A stretch of DNA of 64,000 nucleotides from Cacajao melanocephalus (GCA_963573385.1 CAUYLG010059062.1:62001-126000); one strand, 5' to 3'; shown: positions 23,973-37,712, counted from the stretch's first letter. The notes: a model not told the origin generated them from the sequence alone. Translations and numbers: made by a program.

Positions 23973-24349
23973 AGACATGGATGAGGAAGAAGGCACATAC
24001 ATAGTCCTGAGGTTTCAGGCAAAGAAAAGTAGGCATGTGTTGGTGTCATGCATTGAGGCAGAGAGAGCTGGTGGAGAAGCATATACAGAAGCTGGGATTA
24101 TCAAGTGTTAAGAGATACTACAGTGTGAATATAGGAAGAATATGAGAGGTGAGAAACGGGAGTGAAAAATATTTAGCAAGTGCATGTGTGCAGTGGTTTA
24201 ATGGTGCATTCTGTGTGCTGCTTAAGACTATTTGGTGCCATTATTTTAGCGGGCCTGGATTATTTCACTTAATTTCTTCCAGTTCCCCTCACATTGGCTG
24301 CACATGACAGTTTCATTTTTTAAAAAATTATTTGAGCAGTGGGATCAAG

Positions 24350-24830
24350 AGTATTAGGGCATCCAATAGCCCAAAGGTGGAAGCAGCCCAAGTGTCCATG
24401 GATGGATGAACAGATAAACAGAATGTGCTCTATACCTACAGTGGAATATTAGTCACCCTTAAAAGGGGGGAAGTTCTAACACATAGTACCACATGGATGG
24501 ACCTTGAGGGCATTATGCTGAGTGAAATAAGCCAGGCATAAAATAGTAAATATTGTATGATCCAGTGATAGGATGTTCCTGGTACAGAAAATTTATACAT
24601 TTAGAGAGAGGGAAAGTAGTGTTCCAAGGGGCTGGTGGAAAGACAATATGCAGAGTTGCTTTTTAATGTTTACAGAGTTTCAATTTTGCAGAGAAAAAAG
24701 TTCTGGAGATGGATGGTGGTGATGGTTGCACAATAATGTGCATATTTACACTACTGAACTGTACACCAAACAATGGTTAAGCCAGTCGATTTACATTTAG
24801 TGTATTTTGCTGCAATTTAATATTTAACAA
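24350..24830 (+). mobile_element. Old L1 (L1M) 3' end
   Basis: The end of ORF2 (cagcccaagtgtccatgg, then the segment for the TMEYY-like end) and a 3' UTR with gttctggagatggatggtgg and a ctgaactgtacacc word. Diverged, as expected for L1M. A small opposite-strand L1M scrap is at about 24260-24335. Confidence 0.75.
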
Positions 24831-25074
24831 GATCATGTTTTAAAAGAATACTAGGACAAAACAAGGTAAAGATGGCCTCATATAAATGAAAGGAACAGAA
24901 TATCTCTGGTATAAAGCATCAGCTGAATACACTTAAGACAAAATAAGATGAGGAATGAAAACACCAGTTGGACTGGTGAACAGAGGAGTATTGCTGAAAT
25001 AACACAGTATCTTTAATGTTTAATGGTGGGGTCAATGTCACATTGAAAAAGGTGACACCCTGTTTTGTATTCAG

Positions 25075-25281
25075 GAACCACTTGAATGTTGGAGATCATC
25101 AGTCTGATTCACTCCAAGGGAGATCCTAGGTGGGTCCAATCTGTTGTTCCCTGGTATCGTTCACCATGGATAGAATTTAAACATAAGAAAGAACGTTTAC
25201 AGAGTCAGAAAGGCCCACACTTCTACCTCCCACCTTCCCATTCAGCTCTTCCCCAAGTTATTCTTCCATTTCAAGGCCAAG
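25075..25281 (+). pseudogene. Sulfotransferase (SULT2A-type) pseudogene, exon 2-like
   Basis: The translation LEIISLIHSKGDPRWVQSV followed by RSPWIE matches the segment after the 5' PAPS-binding loop of SULT2A enzymes (LAEILCLMHSKGD...RSPWVE). A tattcag acceptor precedes it and a GTGAG donor follows. Two lesions are visible. The Trp codon of the conserved Thr-Asn-Trp is TGA (25083-25085). A frameshift before about 25228 moves the conserved SHLPIQLFPK block into another frame. The exon is 207 bp, close to the 209 bp I recall for SULT2A1. Exon 1, with the YPKSGT loop, was not found upstream. Confidence 0.85.
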
Positions 25282-25330
25282 GTGAGTTAATAATGGAATG
25301 ACAGTGCACCTTATTTTTTTCAATAAATGA

Positions 25331-25900
25331 GAAAAAAGTTCACATTTATTGCCCAGGGTTACTCAATCCTAGAGGCTTCATGTAGAGCTTCTGAAATTAT
25401 GTATGGGAGGCCTGAGGATAAGGAATAAATTACGTATGGGAGGCCCATGGAAATTCAGTAAGTCATCTTATTGACTTTTCTAATGACTGTGCTTTAGGGA
25501 CAGAGTTAAAATGTGATTTCCTAAACTATGCATATTAGAAAACCTTGTTCCAGTCTACTGTGTCATATACAACACAATGTTTCTGTTACTTCCCCAGAAA
25601 ATTCTCAGCCTTTAGTTAAGTAAATCTTGGCTACACCCCAAAACTGAGGCCCCCAACACTGATATGCTCATGTGGAAAGCACCTTAGTTGTAAACCAGCA
25701 CCTGTATTTCAGAGGAAATACGGGTGTGACACTCATATATGAAACCCAACATGGTTTTTCTAATTATGATATTAATCACGACGTGGGGCATTTCTTCGCC
25801 AATTGACAGGTCCACGGGCCTCCCATACATAATTTCAGAAGCTCTACAAGAAGCTTCTAGGATTGAGTAACCCTGGGCAATAAATGTGAACTTTTTTCTT
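25331..25900. repeat. Inverted repeat with 82-bp arms and about 400-bp spacer
   Basis: The left arm 25331-25412 and the right arm 25817-25900 are reverse complements with two clear mismatches in about 82 bases. Part of the arm end (tatgggaggcc) is present a second time at about 25430-25444. The repeat lies just after the SULT2A-like exon 2. No transposase or known terminal motif is recognised; the origin is unknown. Confidence 0.85.
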
Positions 25901-27479
25901 ATTACAGATTGTTGCTTAAATCAACACTTACCAAAACTATCAAAACGGTATAAAACTTCCTCCACATATCTTAGGTGATGTGGTAGTAACGGTATTATCA
26001 AAATGTTCTAATATTACAGTGCCACATTGCATTAATACTGTGCTATATTTCTATTTGCTTAGTCACTGTCAGCTTCATTTATTTTACTGTATACTCCATG
26101 ATTTTGAGGATCATGTCAATTTTTTTCCAGTTTTCACTGTTTTACACTGACTTGGCTGGTGCTTAAAACATTGTGGAGATACAAGAAAATACTGGAAAAA
26201 ATAAATTAAAAAATAAAGTAACAAAAACAGCCTAAAACCAAGCTCTGCAAAACAATCGTGCCTTTATAACAGCAAATTCCAACTTGAACTTTGGCTCCAG
26301 ACTGTGTCTATTAGCACTTAGCGCCAGATGTTTAAAGTACAGCTTCTGTGTGTTTAAACTGGCAGTACTGATCCTTCCATGTATTTGTTCCTGATTATTT
26401 ATTAACTTAGACATGCATCCATGCTTTATTTCTTCATACATTTAGGTATTACATTATGTGTCAAGGTTTGAGTCAGGACTGGGAAAAAGGTGATGATTAA
26501 GATGACCTCAAGCCACAACCTAAAGAAGTTTACAGATTAGTAGTTGGGAAAAGACAGATAATAAACATACACTTATTTTCTGTGGTGCCAATATAGTTTA
26601 CTGACAGCCTCCTTAATACCAGATGCCAGTGAGTACTTGGTGCAAACATCTATTATAGGATATGTAATAAATAGATGAAAGGGTGAGACAGGGAGAAAAA
26701 ATACAAAGTACTGAATTGTCCCAGAAGATAAATGCAGAGTTTGCTGACGGAGTTATGCAGATGGAGGATTTGATAACAGAATCAGTTGTACGCTCTAGAT
26801 TTTCTCTAAGAGAAAATCTGTGTACCTCACGTATTTCTTTGTGCAATTCTTATAATTTTTACTTTTGCCTACATTATAAAAACTGCCTATGGGATTATTG
26901 TTCTTTAAAGAGTCAGTAGTGTTTTACAGCAATTACGTCAGGAGAGAAAACGTTGTGTTTTATATATACTCCTTTACTGTTTCTCAAGTTCATCCCTGGA
27001 CCTGCACTGTGATTTCTCCACAGACTGAAGGAGTTCCTTTAGAATTGGTTGTCATGTAGGTTGTGGGCAATAAATTCTCATAGCTTTGCATGTTTCTAAA
27101 ATTACCTTGATTTTCATTCTCATATTTGACGGATATTTTCATAGGATATAGCATGAAGTGTTTTTTTTTTTCTTCACACTTTAAAGACAATTTTCCATTT
27201 GTGTTAGGCTTTCATATTTTTGATGCGAAGTCAGGGTTCCTTTTTCTCTTCTATCTCCACTATCTGTAATGTGTCTGTTTTTGTCTGGCCCTATTCAATG
27301 ACTCAGCTAGATGCCAAGCGTGTTAAGAAATGGTTCATTGTCACAGAGTATATTTGTTAACAAGTTTGGAGAGTGAGGAATAAGAAAGCATAGTCACTGC
27401 TATTTGGTAAACATCTCATGATCTTGCCTCATGCATGCATAACCCAGCCCTCCAGCCCTTAGCCCTAAGTGTACAGAGA
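25901..27479. other. Gene-free stretch
   Basis: No sulfotransferase exon 3 or 4 and no other exon was recognised. A short hairpin, agattttctct with its complement and a one-base loop, is at 26797-26819. Confidence 0.45.
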
Positions 27480-27990
27480 ATCCTCATAGACTTTATCATT
27501 ACATAATACTTACACATATTTGGGGAGTACATGCAGTATTTTGATACATGCATAAAATGTGTAACAATAAACCTGAGCAATTGGGATTCTCTCACTCTAA
27601 ACATTCACTCTTGTTTATGTCGAGAACATTCCGATTTCTCTCCTCCAGCGATTTTAAACTACACCACAATATATTGTTAGCTATAGTTGCTCTACTATAC
27701 TATTAAACGCTAGATCTTATTCCTTCTGTCCAATTGTATTTTTGTACCTGAGAACTAACTTCTTTTCTCCCCCTATTCCTTCCCAGCCTCTGGAAGCCAC
27801 CAGTCAACTCTCTACCTCCATGACATCCATATTTTTAGCTCCCACATATGACAACATGTAATATTTGTCTTTCAGTCCCTGGCTTATTTCACTTAATATA
27901 ATGCCCCAAAGTTCCATCCATGTAGCAACAAATGACATGATTTCATCTGTTTTAATGACTGAATAATATTCCATTGTATGTACTACATTG
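27480..27990 (-). mobile_element. L1M 3' end, minus-strand half of an inverted L1
   Basis: Minus-strand translation gives the HTMEYYSVIK then MSFVATWMEL end of ORF2, followed toward lower coordinates by an L1M 3' UTR. It joins head-on at about 27990 with the plus-strand ORF2 piece that directly precedes it in an intact L1. Confidence 0.85.
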
Positions 27991-28318
27991 TCTTCATCAA
28001 ATGGCCAAGAGGTACATGAAAAACTGTTAAACATCACTGATCACCAGGGAAATGCAAATAAAAAGCACAATAAGATATTCTCTCATCTCAGTTAAAATGG
28101 CTTTTATTAAACAGAAAAAATAAATAACAGATGCTGGCGAGGATGTGGAGAATGAGAAACTCTCCTACACTATTAGTGTGAATACAAGTTAGTACAACCA
28201 CTATGGAAAACAGTGTGGTTCTTCCTTGAAAAACTAAAAACAGAATTAGCATATGATCCAGCAATCCCACTGTTGAGTATGTATCCAAAAGAAAGAAAAC
28301 TAGTGTGCCAAAGACATA
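27991..28318 (+). mobile_element. L1M ORF2 piece, plus-strand half of an inverted L1
   Basis: Encodes the REMQIK-like segment through [14 protein letters not shown] and [15 protein letters not shown]. It ends just before the point where the minus-strand half begins, so the pair is one L1 with its 5' half flipped. Confidence 0.85.
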
Positions 28319-28970
28319 TTTGTGTTTACAGAAACAGACTTCTGAGGCATCCTTCCCAAAGATTGCCTTCCTTCCCGATGACTCCGTCTGTTAATTCCAT
28401 TCACTTCAGCTACCAGAACCCCCCACCTCTGCCTCCTCAGCTCAGCATGACTGCTCCACTTGGCCCTGATTCCAGCTCAGTCCACTGTGTTAGAGGAATT
28501 ATTCCCAGGCAGAGAATAGGGAGACTAGGGGGCTCCACTTGCTGTATGCCCTACTCATGTGAATATCAGTCTTGCCTGACCCTTTCTTACTGGCTGAAAA
28601 TGTTGCCTGATACAATTTATGTGGGTTTATTGATTTCTATATCAGGAAGCTTAGTCTAACACTAGCCTCTCTGTCAACAAGAAGTAGACAGGCTATTTTC
28701 TTACTATTGCTTGAGGGGTTAAGTAGGGGGAAATCATTAGGAGATTAGTGAGGGCAGAGAACTGCATGTTATTTATTTTTTTTCTTTCAGGATTTCAAGG
28801 GCATCAGTTTTATGAAAAGAAATATTTTCAGAGATTTAGAGACTTAAAAAAACAAAAATTTAAAAACCCACTGAAAATCTGAGTGCCTCTAATTTCTTTA
28901 ATAAATATTATACCCATGTGAATTTTTAAGGCTCACAGATGTCCCATGTTTATGTATGAAAGTAACATTA
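28319..28970. other. Gene-free stretch
   Basis: Contains C-rich sequence with a 148-codon frame that starts in L1 and reads into it. No domain was seen and nothing else recognised. Confidence 0.4.
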
Positions 28971-29250
28971 GGCCGAGCACAGTGGCTTGTGCCTGTAATC
29001 CCAGCACTTTGGGAGGCTGAGGCAGGCAGATTACCTGAGGTCAGGAGTTTGAGACCAGTCTGGCCAACATGGGGAGACCCCCATCTTTATAAAAGTACAA
29101 AACATTGGTTGGGCATGGTAACATGCGCTGGTAATGCCAGCTTGAGAGGCTGAGGCAGGAGAGTCACTTGAACCCAAAAGGCAGAGGTTGCAGTGAGCTG
29201 AGATTGCACCACAAAATGACAGAGTTAGGATCCATCTCAAAAGAATAAAA
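28971..29250 (+). mobile_element. Alu, diverged
   Basis: Complete but degraded dimeric Alu with an A-rich tail. Short flanking duplication gtaacatta / gtatcatta. Confidence 0.92.
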
Positions 29251-29460
29251 TTAAATTAAAAAGGTATCATTAGCCAACACTGAAGAACATGTATATGGGA
29301 AGTGCCTGTACCATTTTTACAACTTCTTCGTAATCCAAATGTATTTTAAAATACAACTACTCAAGAGAAAAAGAAAAAATTTACTACTTCATAAAAGCAT
29401 TTTCTAAAATGATTTATGTCCGAAAGTTATGTATTCCTGAAACTCTCAGTACCTCTGTAT

Positions 29461-29751
29461 TTTTTTTTTTTGAGATGGAGTCTCGCACTGTCACCCAGGC
29501 TATAGTGCAGTGGCGCGATCTCAGCTCACTGCAATCTCTGCCTCCTGGGTTCAAACAATTCTCCTGCCTCAGCCTCCTGAGTAGTTAGGATTACAGGTGT
29601 GTGTCACCACACCCAGCTAATTTTTTTGTATTTTTAGCAGAGACAGGGTTTCACCATGTTGGCCAGGATGGTCTTGATCTCCTGACCTTGTGATTCGCCC
29701 ACCTCAGCCTCCCAAAGTGCTGGGATTACAGGTGTAAGCCACCACGCCCGT
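29461..29751 (-). mobile_element. Alu, antisense, full length
   Basis: Starts with a T run and ends with the Alu 5' end on the minus strand. Target duplication gtacctctgtattttt is found on both sides (29447-29462 and 29753-29769). Confidence 0.95.
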
Positions 29752-30085
29752 CTGTACCTCTGTATTTTTAATGTTCCTTGCTGTTTATTTGTTTCAGTGA
29801 TTACCTGCCCATATTTCTCTAGTTTTCAGATGAAGAATGTGACAAGAACACACAGATCTAATGGATTTTAAACAGTGTATTTGTCTCTAAAGAGTATTCT
29901 CTTAGAAATACTCTCCTCTATCACTTAGATTACAAATTTGCCAGATAAGCAAAATGAACTCATTCTCTTCCTATTTCTCATTTTTCTCTTCTCCTGATCT
30001 TCATTCTCTGCTGCCCCTGTCTGTTTTCTTATTTTCCTTAAGGGTATTTATCCTCATGTACTCACTCTTGTGGTTCTCATTCTAG

Positions 30086-30263
30086 GACATAAGGGCCAGC
30101 GTAGAGAGGATCAGTCAATTCTTGGGGAAGAAGCTAAGCCCGGAAGACGTGAAGTTAGTCATCAAGCACATATCTTTCCAGACCGTGAAAGATAAAATCA
30201 GAAACTATTCCCTAGCACCTGATAGGGTAATAGATCACAGTAAAGGATGCTTCTTGAGAAAAG
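30086..30263 (+). pseudogene. Sulfotransferase (SULT2A-type) pseudogene, exon 5-like
   Basis: Open across its whole length, with a ttctag acceptor and a GTAAG donor. The translation aligns end to end with SULT2A exon 5: ERISQFLGKKLSPED, SFQTVKDKIRNYSL, and a final FLRK. The family has EKICQFLGKTLEPEE, SFQSMKENKMSNYSL and LLRK there. This part forms the C-terminal helices and the start of the 3'-phosphate-binding segment of the PAPS site. Its frame joins correctly to the exon at 35095. Length 178 bp against about 181 in the family. Confidence 0.9.
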
Positions 30264-31313
30264 GTAAGAGTTGTAATTTTAGGATGTAAAAGAAATTAAG
30301 AATGAATTCCCCATCTTGTATAATACACTAAGAAAGGGGACAAGAAAAATATTTGATGGTATAAAATCATGCAAGTGGCAGCTGACTTTGAAAGATTAAG
30401 AAATGATTTCCTGTATTTTTAGGTTACAAAGAAGAATGCTGAAAATGCAGCAGTATTAATGAACAGTATATCTCCTGGGGAACTATCTGGCCACCCCCAT
30501 TTTCCAGATATTGTTCATCATGTAGAGCACTCTCAGCCTTTCTTCCTAGAGAGGTTCTTCTGCTTACAGGGCTGGTCTAGGCCCTAGCCCTGTAGAGTGA
30601 GTCTTTCTTCACAAATACTGACAATAGGAAATGTCAATTCCACCAAAAGAGGAGGGTGAATAAAACCCACATGGAGGAAAACAGTAAGAATAAAGACATG
30701 TGACTTACTCTAGGTCAGACCTTCACCTGAGACCCTATAATAAAAACCAGACATGTTCACCAGACAGTGAGCACTGGAAAGAATAAGATTGGGTTGTTGA
30801 CTTTATAGGGTAGGATAATTTTATTTTCAACTTGCACTCTACAATAAAGTGGTTGAGAAGACCTCAAAAAGAAGACGACATTTGCGCAAAGAGCATTCCA
30901 GGTAGAGAGAACAGAGACTTACAAAACCCTGATGTGGAGGCATGCCAGCCGTGATTGAGGAAGCACACTGGAAGAACACTAAGGTGGTTTCCGAGAGATC
31001 ACAGTGTGGGGTTTCATTAGGGTTGTCTAGTCCATTATGAGGAATTTGAATTCTACTCTGTGTGAAGTGGAAACTGACTTATGTTATAATGAAATTAATC
31101 TACTGTTATGTTGAGAATACATTGTAAGCATGACTATACAAAAGCATCAGAATGAGTTAGCCGGGTCTTACAAAAATCCATGTGGAAAATATTGGTGTCC
31201 TAAAGGTCAAATATAAAAGAGGTTCAAAGATGAGAATCTCATCAATTGTGTCACATCTTGCTAAAGATTAAAGTGGTTAAAGAACTAACTGACCATTTAA
31301 TTTAGCATCATGG
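30264..31313. other. Relic-gene intron, 5' part
   Basis: No exon or named repeat recognised between the exon 5-like segment and the purine repeat. Confidence 0.45.
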
Positions 31314-31395
31314 AGAAGAGAAGAGAAAGAGAAAGGGAAAGAGAAAGAGAAGAGAAGGGAAGAGAGGGAGGCAGGCAGGAAGGAAAGAAACAAAG
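31314..31395 (+). repeat. Purine-rich (GAGAAA)n simple repeat
   Basis: Only A and G for most of its length (gagaaagggaaagagaaaga), ending in GGCA/GGAA units. A polypurine tract of this type can form triplex DNA. Confidence 0.85.
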
Positions 31396-32159
31396 ACTAG
31401 AGAAATGGAGAAACTACTTAAAGAGTAACAGAGTTAAAATTTGAGAAAATTCAAGAATATTTTTGCCACACTAAAATGGTGTAATAGAGTGGAAAATTAC
31501 ATGGAGTAGAAAATGCTTTAATAGAGTAGAAAATTACATAAACAATGCCCATAATTGTTGAAGCAACATCATGAGTCAGTGAGCAAATCACTGAGAAAAG
31601 CGAGCAAGGCTCAGATGAGTCATTGGCTTTCAGGAAGCACATAAACAGCTCATCCACAGTAATAAGTAGGGGCATATCTAGACGTATGTGGGTAGTTTTT
31701 TCTCTAGAAAATTAAGGAACTTCTTTCTGATTCTGGTTTACCAATTAAATGTCCGTTGAGGTCCACAAATGAAAGAGATTATTGGGAAAAAGTATTAAAG
31801 GAAAAGCAATAAATGACAGTATTATTTTTCCTACACCAACAGGTCTTGTTGTAAGTGGATATAAAGTTAAAAAAAGATTAATGTGAAATTTCTTTCTGGT
31901 TTCATCTCATATAATATTCAAAGTTGACTTTATCTCAACTTACTGTTGATCAAATCCATTTTCTCTAGCTAAAACTGCAAAGAAGTCACTGTAATAATCA
32001 ACTTTGTCGTCCACATGTGGACGACAAAGTATATTTGTTGATCAGAGGAGACGGACGGTGAGATGGTAGGATGCAAAAACTGTAATTCTCAATTGAGTTT
32101 AAGTACTGGAAAACTAGAGGTGTTCCAGCTCAGAGGTTAATGGAGGCGAAGACATGGTC
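31396..32159. other. Relic-gene intron, middle part
   Basis: Contains a duplicated 17-base word (tagagt/aaaattacat near 31485 and 31519) and the perfect palindrome at 32001-32030. No exon recognised. Confidence 0.45.
32001..32030. repeat. Perfect 30-bp palindrome
   Basis: The 15-base half actttgtcgtccaca is followed at once by its exact reverse complement, with no spacer. The centre is CACATGTG, which contains an E-box. The flanking bases do not pair. Confidence 0.95.
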
Positions 32160-33815
32160 ACTGGAAAAAGTCAAGGAACAGAGAGGTGGAGCCAAGTGGC
32201 AGAATAGAAAACTACAGTAACTACCCCATAACGGGAACATGAATTTGAACAACTGTTTGTGCAAGAAAATACTTTCCCAAGAGCTAAGGAAACCAGATGA
32301 GAGATCACAGTGCCTAGTTTTAGCATAAGAACCAGGAAAATGAATTGGAGTAGGTAAGAAGAACAATCTCCCATTACCCTCACCACCCGTCTTCCAACCG
32401 CAGGCCATACAGCAGAAAGACCTGGGGGACAGAGAAAAAAGTTGCATAAGATTTTGACCTGGATACCAGTAGTGGCCAAACCACAATAAAACACAGCACT
32501 TGGCAGAACTCCATGGCCACTGATTATTGGCTTGTGGCCATGGAAAGAGATTCCTGACCTGCCCTGTGCCAGAAGGGAATCTGCCATCCCCTTAGGAAGG
32601 ACGCAAGTCTCAGGCCATTTTACACCGGCCTGACTAAATTGACCTTGGCTCCCAAAAAATTCAATGGCAGGCAGGCTATAGTCTCGGGCCTTGGAGGAGT
32701 GAAGAGACAACCTACAGAATGTGACAAAGTATTTGGAAACTATGCATCTCACAAGGGGTTAACATTCAGAATATATAAGGAACTCAATAGCAAAAAAGTA
32801 ATCCATTAAAAATGGGCAAGAGCCCTGACAGACATTTCTCAAATGAACACGTACAAATGGCCAACACCTATATGGAAACAAAATGCTCAACATCATTAAT
32901 CATCAGGGAAGTGCATATCAAAGCCACAGTAAGATATTACCTTACCCCAGTTAGAAGGGCTATTAGAAAAAAAACAAATACCAAATGTTGGCAAGGATGT
33001 GGAGAAAGGAAAACTCTTATATTGGTTGAAATGTAAATTAGTTTAGCCATTATGGAAAATAGTATGGAGATTCCTCAAAAATATTACAAATAAGTTGACC
33101 ATATGATCTAGCAATCTCATTACTGGGCATATATCCAAATGACATGAATCAGTATGTCAAAGAACTGTCTTCACTTCTGTATCTATCATACTACCATTCC
33201 AATAGCCAAGATGCTGAATCAATCTAAGTTCCCAACTATAAATAAATGGATAAATAAAATGTGGAATATATATATATGTATACGCACACATGCGTGCGTG
33301 CACGAACACTATTCAGCCATAAAGCAGAATGAAATCCTTTCATTTGCAGCAGCATGGATGAACTCAGAGGATGTTAAGTGAAACAAGCCAGGAACAAAAA
33401 GATAACTACCACATGTCACTCACATGTAGAATGTAAAAAGCTGATCTCGTAGAAGTAGAGAGAAGAATGGTAATTACCAGAGACTAGAAATGGTAAAGGG
33501 ATGAGATGAGAAGAGGTTGTTTAACACATACAAATGTAAAGTTAGACAGAATAAATTCCAGTGGTCTGTTATACAGTAGGGTGACAATATCTAATAATAA
33601 TGTCTTACATATATCAAGGTAACCAGGAAAGTTGACTTTAAGTTTTCTCAGAAAAAGATGGTTAATGCGTAACGTGATGGATATGCTATTACAGTGATTT
33701 GGTCATTGTAAAATCTATACATGCAATGAAACATTACATTGTACTCTATAAATATATACATTCATTATATGTCAATTATAAATAAAACAAGTGCTTAAAA
33801 AAAGGGTAAGAACCA
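32160..33815 (+). mobile_element. Old L1 (L1M) with internal deletion
   Basis: 32160-32700 resembles an L1M 5' region (tggagccaagtggcagaata). At about 32705 it jumps to the ORF2 C-terminal region (cattaatcatcagggaagtg, then the WRFLK-like and TMEYY-like segments) and runs to the 3' UTR end near 33805. A TA/CA-type microsatellite is at 33267-33304. The 5' part is less certain than the 3' part. Confidence 0.75.
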
Positions 33816-35207
<1,392 letters not shown>

Positions 35208-35399
35208 TGGCCTCGAATCGTAAAATACGACACAAATGCTGATTCTCCTGTTGTTCTTGCATACAAGCATGCTCACATGAAGCACGCTTTAATCTTAGCA
35301 TTCAGTTACACACTTAGCGCTTGAATATAACCAAGTTTCTCATGAACTTTACACCATGGCAGCTTCAAAAAGATATTGAATATTTCGCAGATACAAAAC

Positions 35400-35697
35400 A
35401 GTAAACAAAACAATACTTTTTGTCCAACTGAAACTTTGTACTGTTTGATCAGCTTTAGTGATCTATTGTGCACAATGGTGACTATAATGAATAAGAATGT
35501 ATTATATACTTCAAAATTGTGAAAAAACTAGATTTTAAATGTTTTACACCCAAAAAAATGATCAGTATGTGAGGCAATGGATTTTTTAATTAGCCTAATT
35601 TACTCATTTCACATTGTAAATATGTATCAAACATGACATTCTACTGCTTAAATGTATGTAATTATTACTTGTCAATTAAAAATAAAACTATACACAA
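35400..35697 (+). mobile_element. L1M 3' UTR fragment
   Basis: ggtgactataatgaataaga, then a run resembling the terminal L1MB 3' UTR, ending in aattaaaaataaaac. The AATAAA at 35681-35686 belongs to this element, but it could serve the relic gene just upstream. Confidence 0.75.
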
Positions 35698-36644
35698 GAA
35701 AACAGTATTTTATCATTTACATTGGCTGGGTACAGTGGCTCACTCTAGCTTAAAACCCAGCAGTGAAACCTCAACAACTATTACAGTGGTTTTCAAACTT
35801 TAAAAGAAAATAAAACCACAACAGTTATCATGAAATTTTACATGGAATCCTGTCTTATATTGGCTTTTTTACCCCATTTCTTTCTGTAATTCCTTTTGAT
35901 AACGCAATATGCTAAAAATTTTTAACCCACAGCGATTCATCATAATTATAAGAGTTATCTAACAGCTTGCCTGTGATCTCCACCAATTGCAGAGTTAGTA
36001 GAGATTCTTCCAAGTTCAGCATGAAAACCATGCAAAAGGATGGTACGTGCACTCAATGAATACAAAAATTGTAGTGTATACACTGTTTAATCACAGCTTT
36101 TAAAAATAGGTTCCTTTTTGAAATGAACATCAAAGCCAACTGTTGTTGAATCCCTAAGAGATCCCAGGGTTTCAGAACACATGGTATGAATTATTTGCAC
36201 CATGTGATCGAGTTGAGCTCCTTAGCATGGAACCTAAGGGTTCTCAAGCTCCATATTTTCCTGCTTTCCTACCCTTTTCATCACATCTCATTACCCATAC
36301 ACCTTCACTCTCATCTCATCTCCTATCCATATTAAAGCATTTATGATTCCCCTAAGAACCCCATATTTTCCCACTCCATTAGGCCATTCCATACGTTCGT
36401 TCTTCTGAAAAGAACAGGCTTCATCATCCTCTGCCTAGAAAACTCCTCTATGATCAAAATGTTTCAACAAAGCATATTTTTGGCTTGGAATCCAGTAACA
36501 GTTCTTTAGATTCTACTGCAGAGGACTACTGGATGAAATAAATATTTTTTAATGGTTTTTCAGGCTCTTCCCAACAATACTTCAAAGCACCATTTATACC
36601 CTATTTTTATTTTGGGAATATGATGTCTTTCTGACTCTTTAGGC
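35698..36644. other. Gene-free stretch
   Basis: Only a scrap of Alu 5' end (about 35722-35750). Nothing else recognised. Confidence 0.45.
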
Positions 36645-36800
36645 AAGTAGTTGGAAAACTTTCTGTAGGAAGGGCCAAACAATAAATATTGTTGGCTTTT
36701 CAGGCCACATGATCTACGTTGCAACTACTCTTCTCTGCTGTTGTAGCTCAAAGCAGTCATAGGAAATACACAGACAGATGGGTGTGACTGTCCATCAAGT
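36645..36800 (+). mobile_element. hAT-type DNA transposon fragment
   Basis: ttctgtaggaagggccaaac, then gcaactactcttctctgc and the gtagctcaaagcagtcatag block match a common mammalian hAT (Charlie-group) non-autonomous element. The exact family was not resolved. A relative lies at 54205-54355. Confidence 0.6.
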
Positions 36801-37027
36801 GATGAATAAGTAACCACAACACGGTATACAGATGAAAGAGAATGCCTACTCCTTGAAGATGAGTTAGGAAAAAATGATGTCTCTTATCCTAGTGGAACCC
36901 ACTAGTAACTAATATTTGAACTCATTTTATAAATTAGTTTATTATGAGGAGGAGGTTTTATACACTAACCAGAAGCAGCCCAGGTGGTTGATGCTAGCTT
37001 TTTGTAACATCTCCTGCATAACGTCAT

Positions 37028-37321
37028 TCTTTTTTTTTTTTTTGAGACAAAGTTTCGCTCTTGTTGCCCAGGCTGGAGTGCGATGGCACAATCTCAGCTT
37101 GCCACAACCTCCGCCTCCCAGGTTCAAGCAATTCTCCTGCCTCAGCCTCCTGAATAGCTGGGATTACAGGCATGCACCAACACACTCGGCTAATATTTTT
37201 TAGTAGAGATGGGGTTTCTCCATGTTGGTCAGACTGGACTCAAACTCCCAACCTCAGGTGAACCACCTGCCTTGACCCCCCAAAGTGCTGGGATTATAGG
37301 CATAAGCCATCGCGCCTGGCC
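37028..37321 (-). mobile_element. Alu, antisense, full length
   Basis: Target duplication ctcctgcataacgt at 37011-37024 and 37323-37338 marks both borders. Confidence 0.95.
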
Positions 37322-37556
37322 CTCTCCTGCATAACGTTAACAGCCTTTTTACATTTAAGTATCCCTTCACTTTGATGGTGGTAATACTTTCTTAAATTTG
37401 ATTAAAAATGAAATGTTATTAATGAGTCAGGTCATCCCCAGACATCGATATCAGATTTCAATCAGCTAGTGAGCATTTACCCACTGTTCAAGTTATTTTA
37501 AAGTAGGAACAGTGTTTAGGAAGACTCATTTAAAGCACAGAGCAGTGTTTATTAAC

Positions 37557-37712
37557 AGGGCTGACTTGAGCCCCCAGGAGATATATGGCACTGTCTGGAG
37601 TTATTTTTGTTTATTACAACTGTTTGTGGGGGCTGGAGAGTGCGAGCAGGTTTTCTCCTAGCAACTAGTGGCTGGAGATCAGGGATGCTGCTCTATATCC
37701 TACAATTACGTC
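37557..37712 (-). mobile_element. MER5A-like hAT DNA transposon fragment
   Basis: Antisense MER5 blocks: a ggagatatatggcactgtct segment, a ggctggagatcagggatgct segment, and cctacaatta. Confidence 0.7.

Noticed and set aside
28213..28659. 148-codon frame with an L1 start
   Set aside because: Begins in L1M ORF2 and reads into unrelated DNA; no domain in the second half.
32171..32752. 193-codon minus-strand open frame
   Set aside because: No recognisable domain, overlaps L1M 5' sequence in antisense, and no promoter or splice context.
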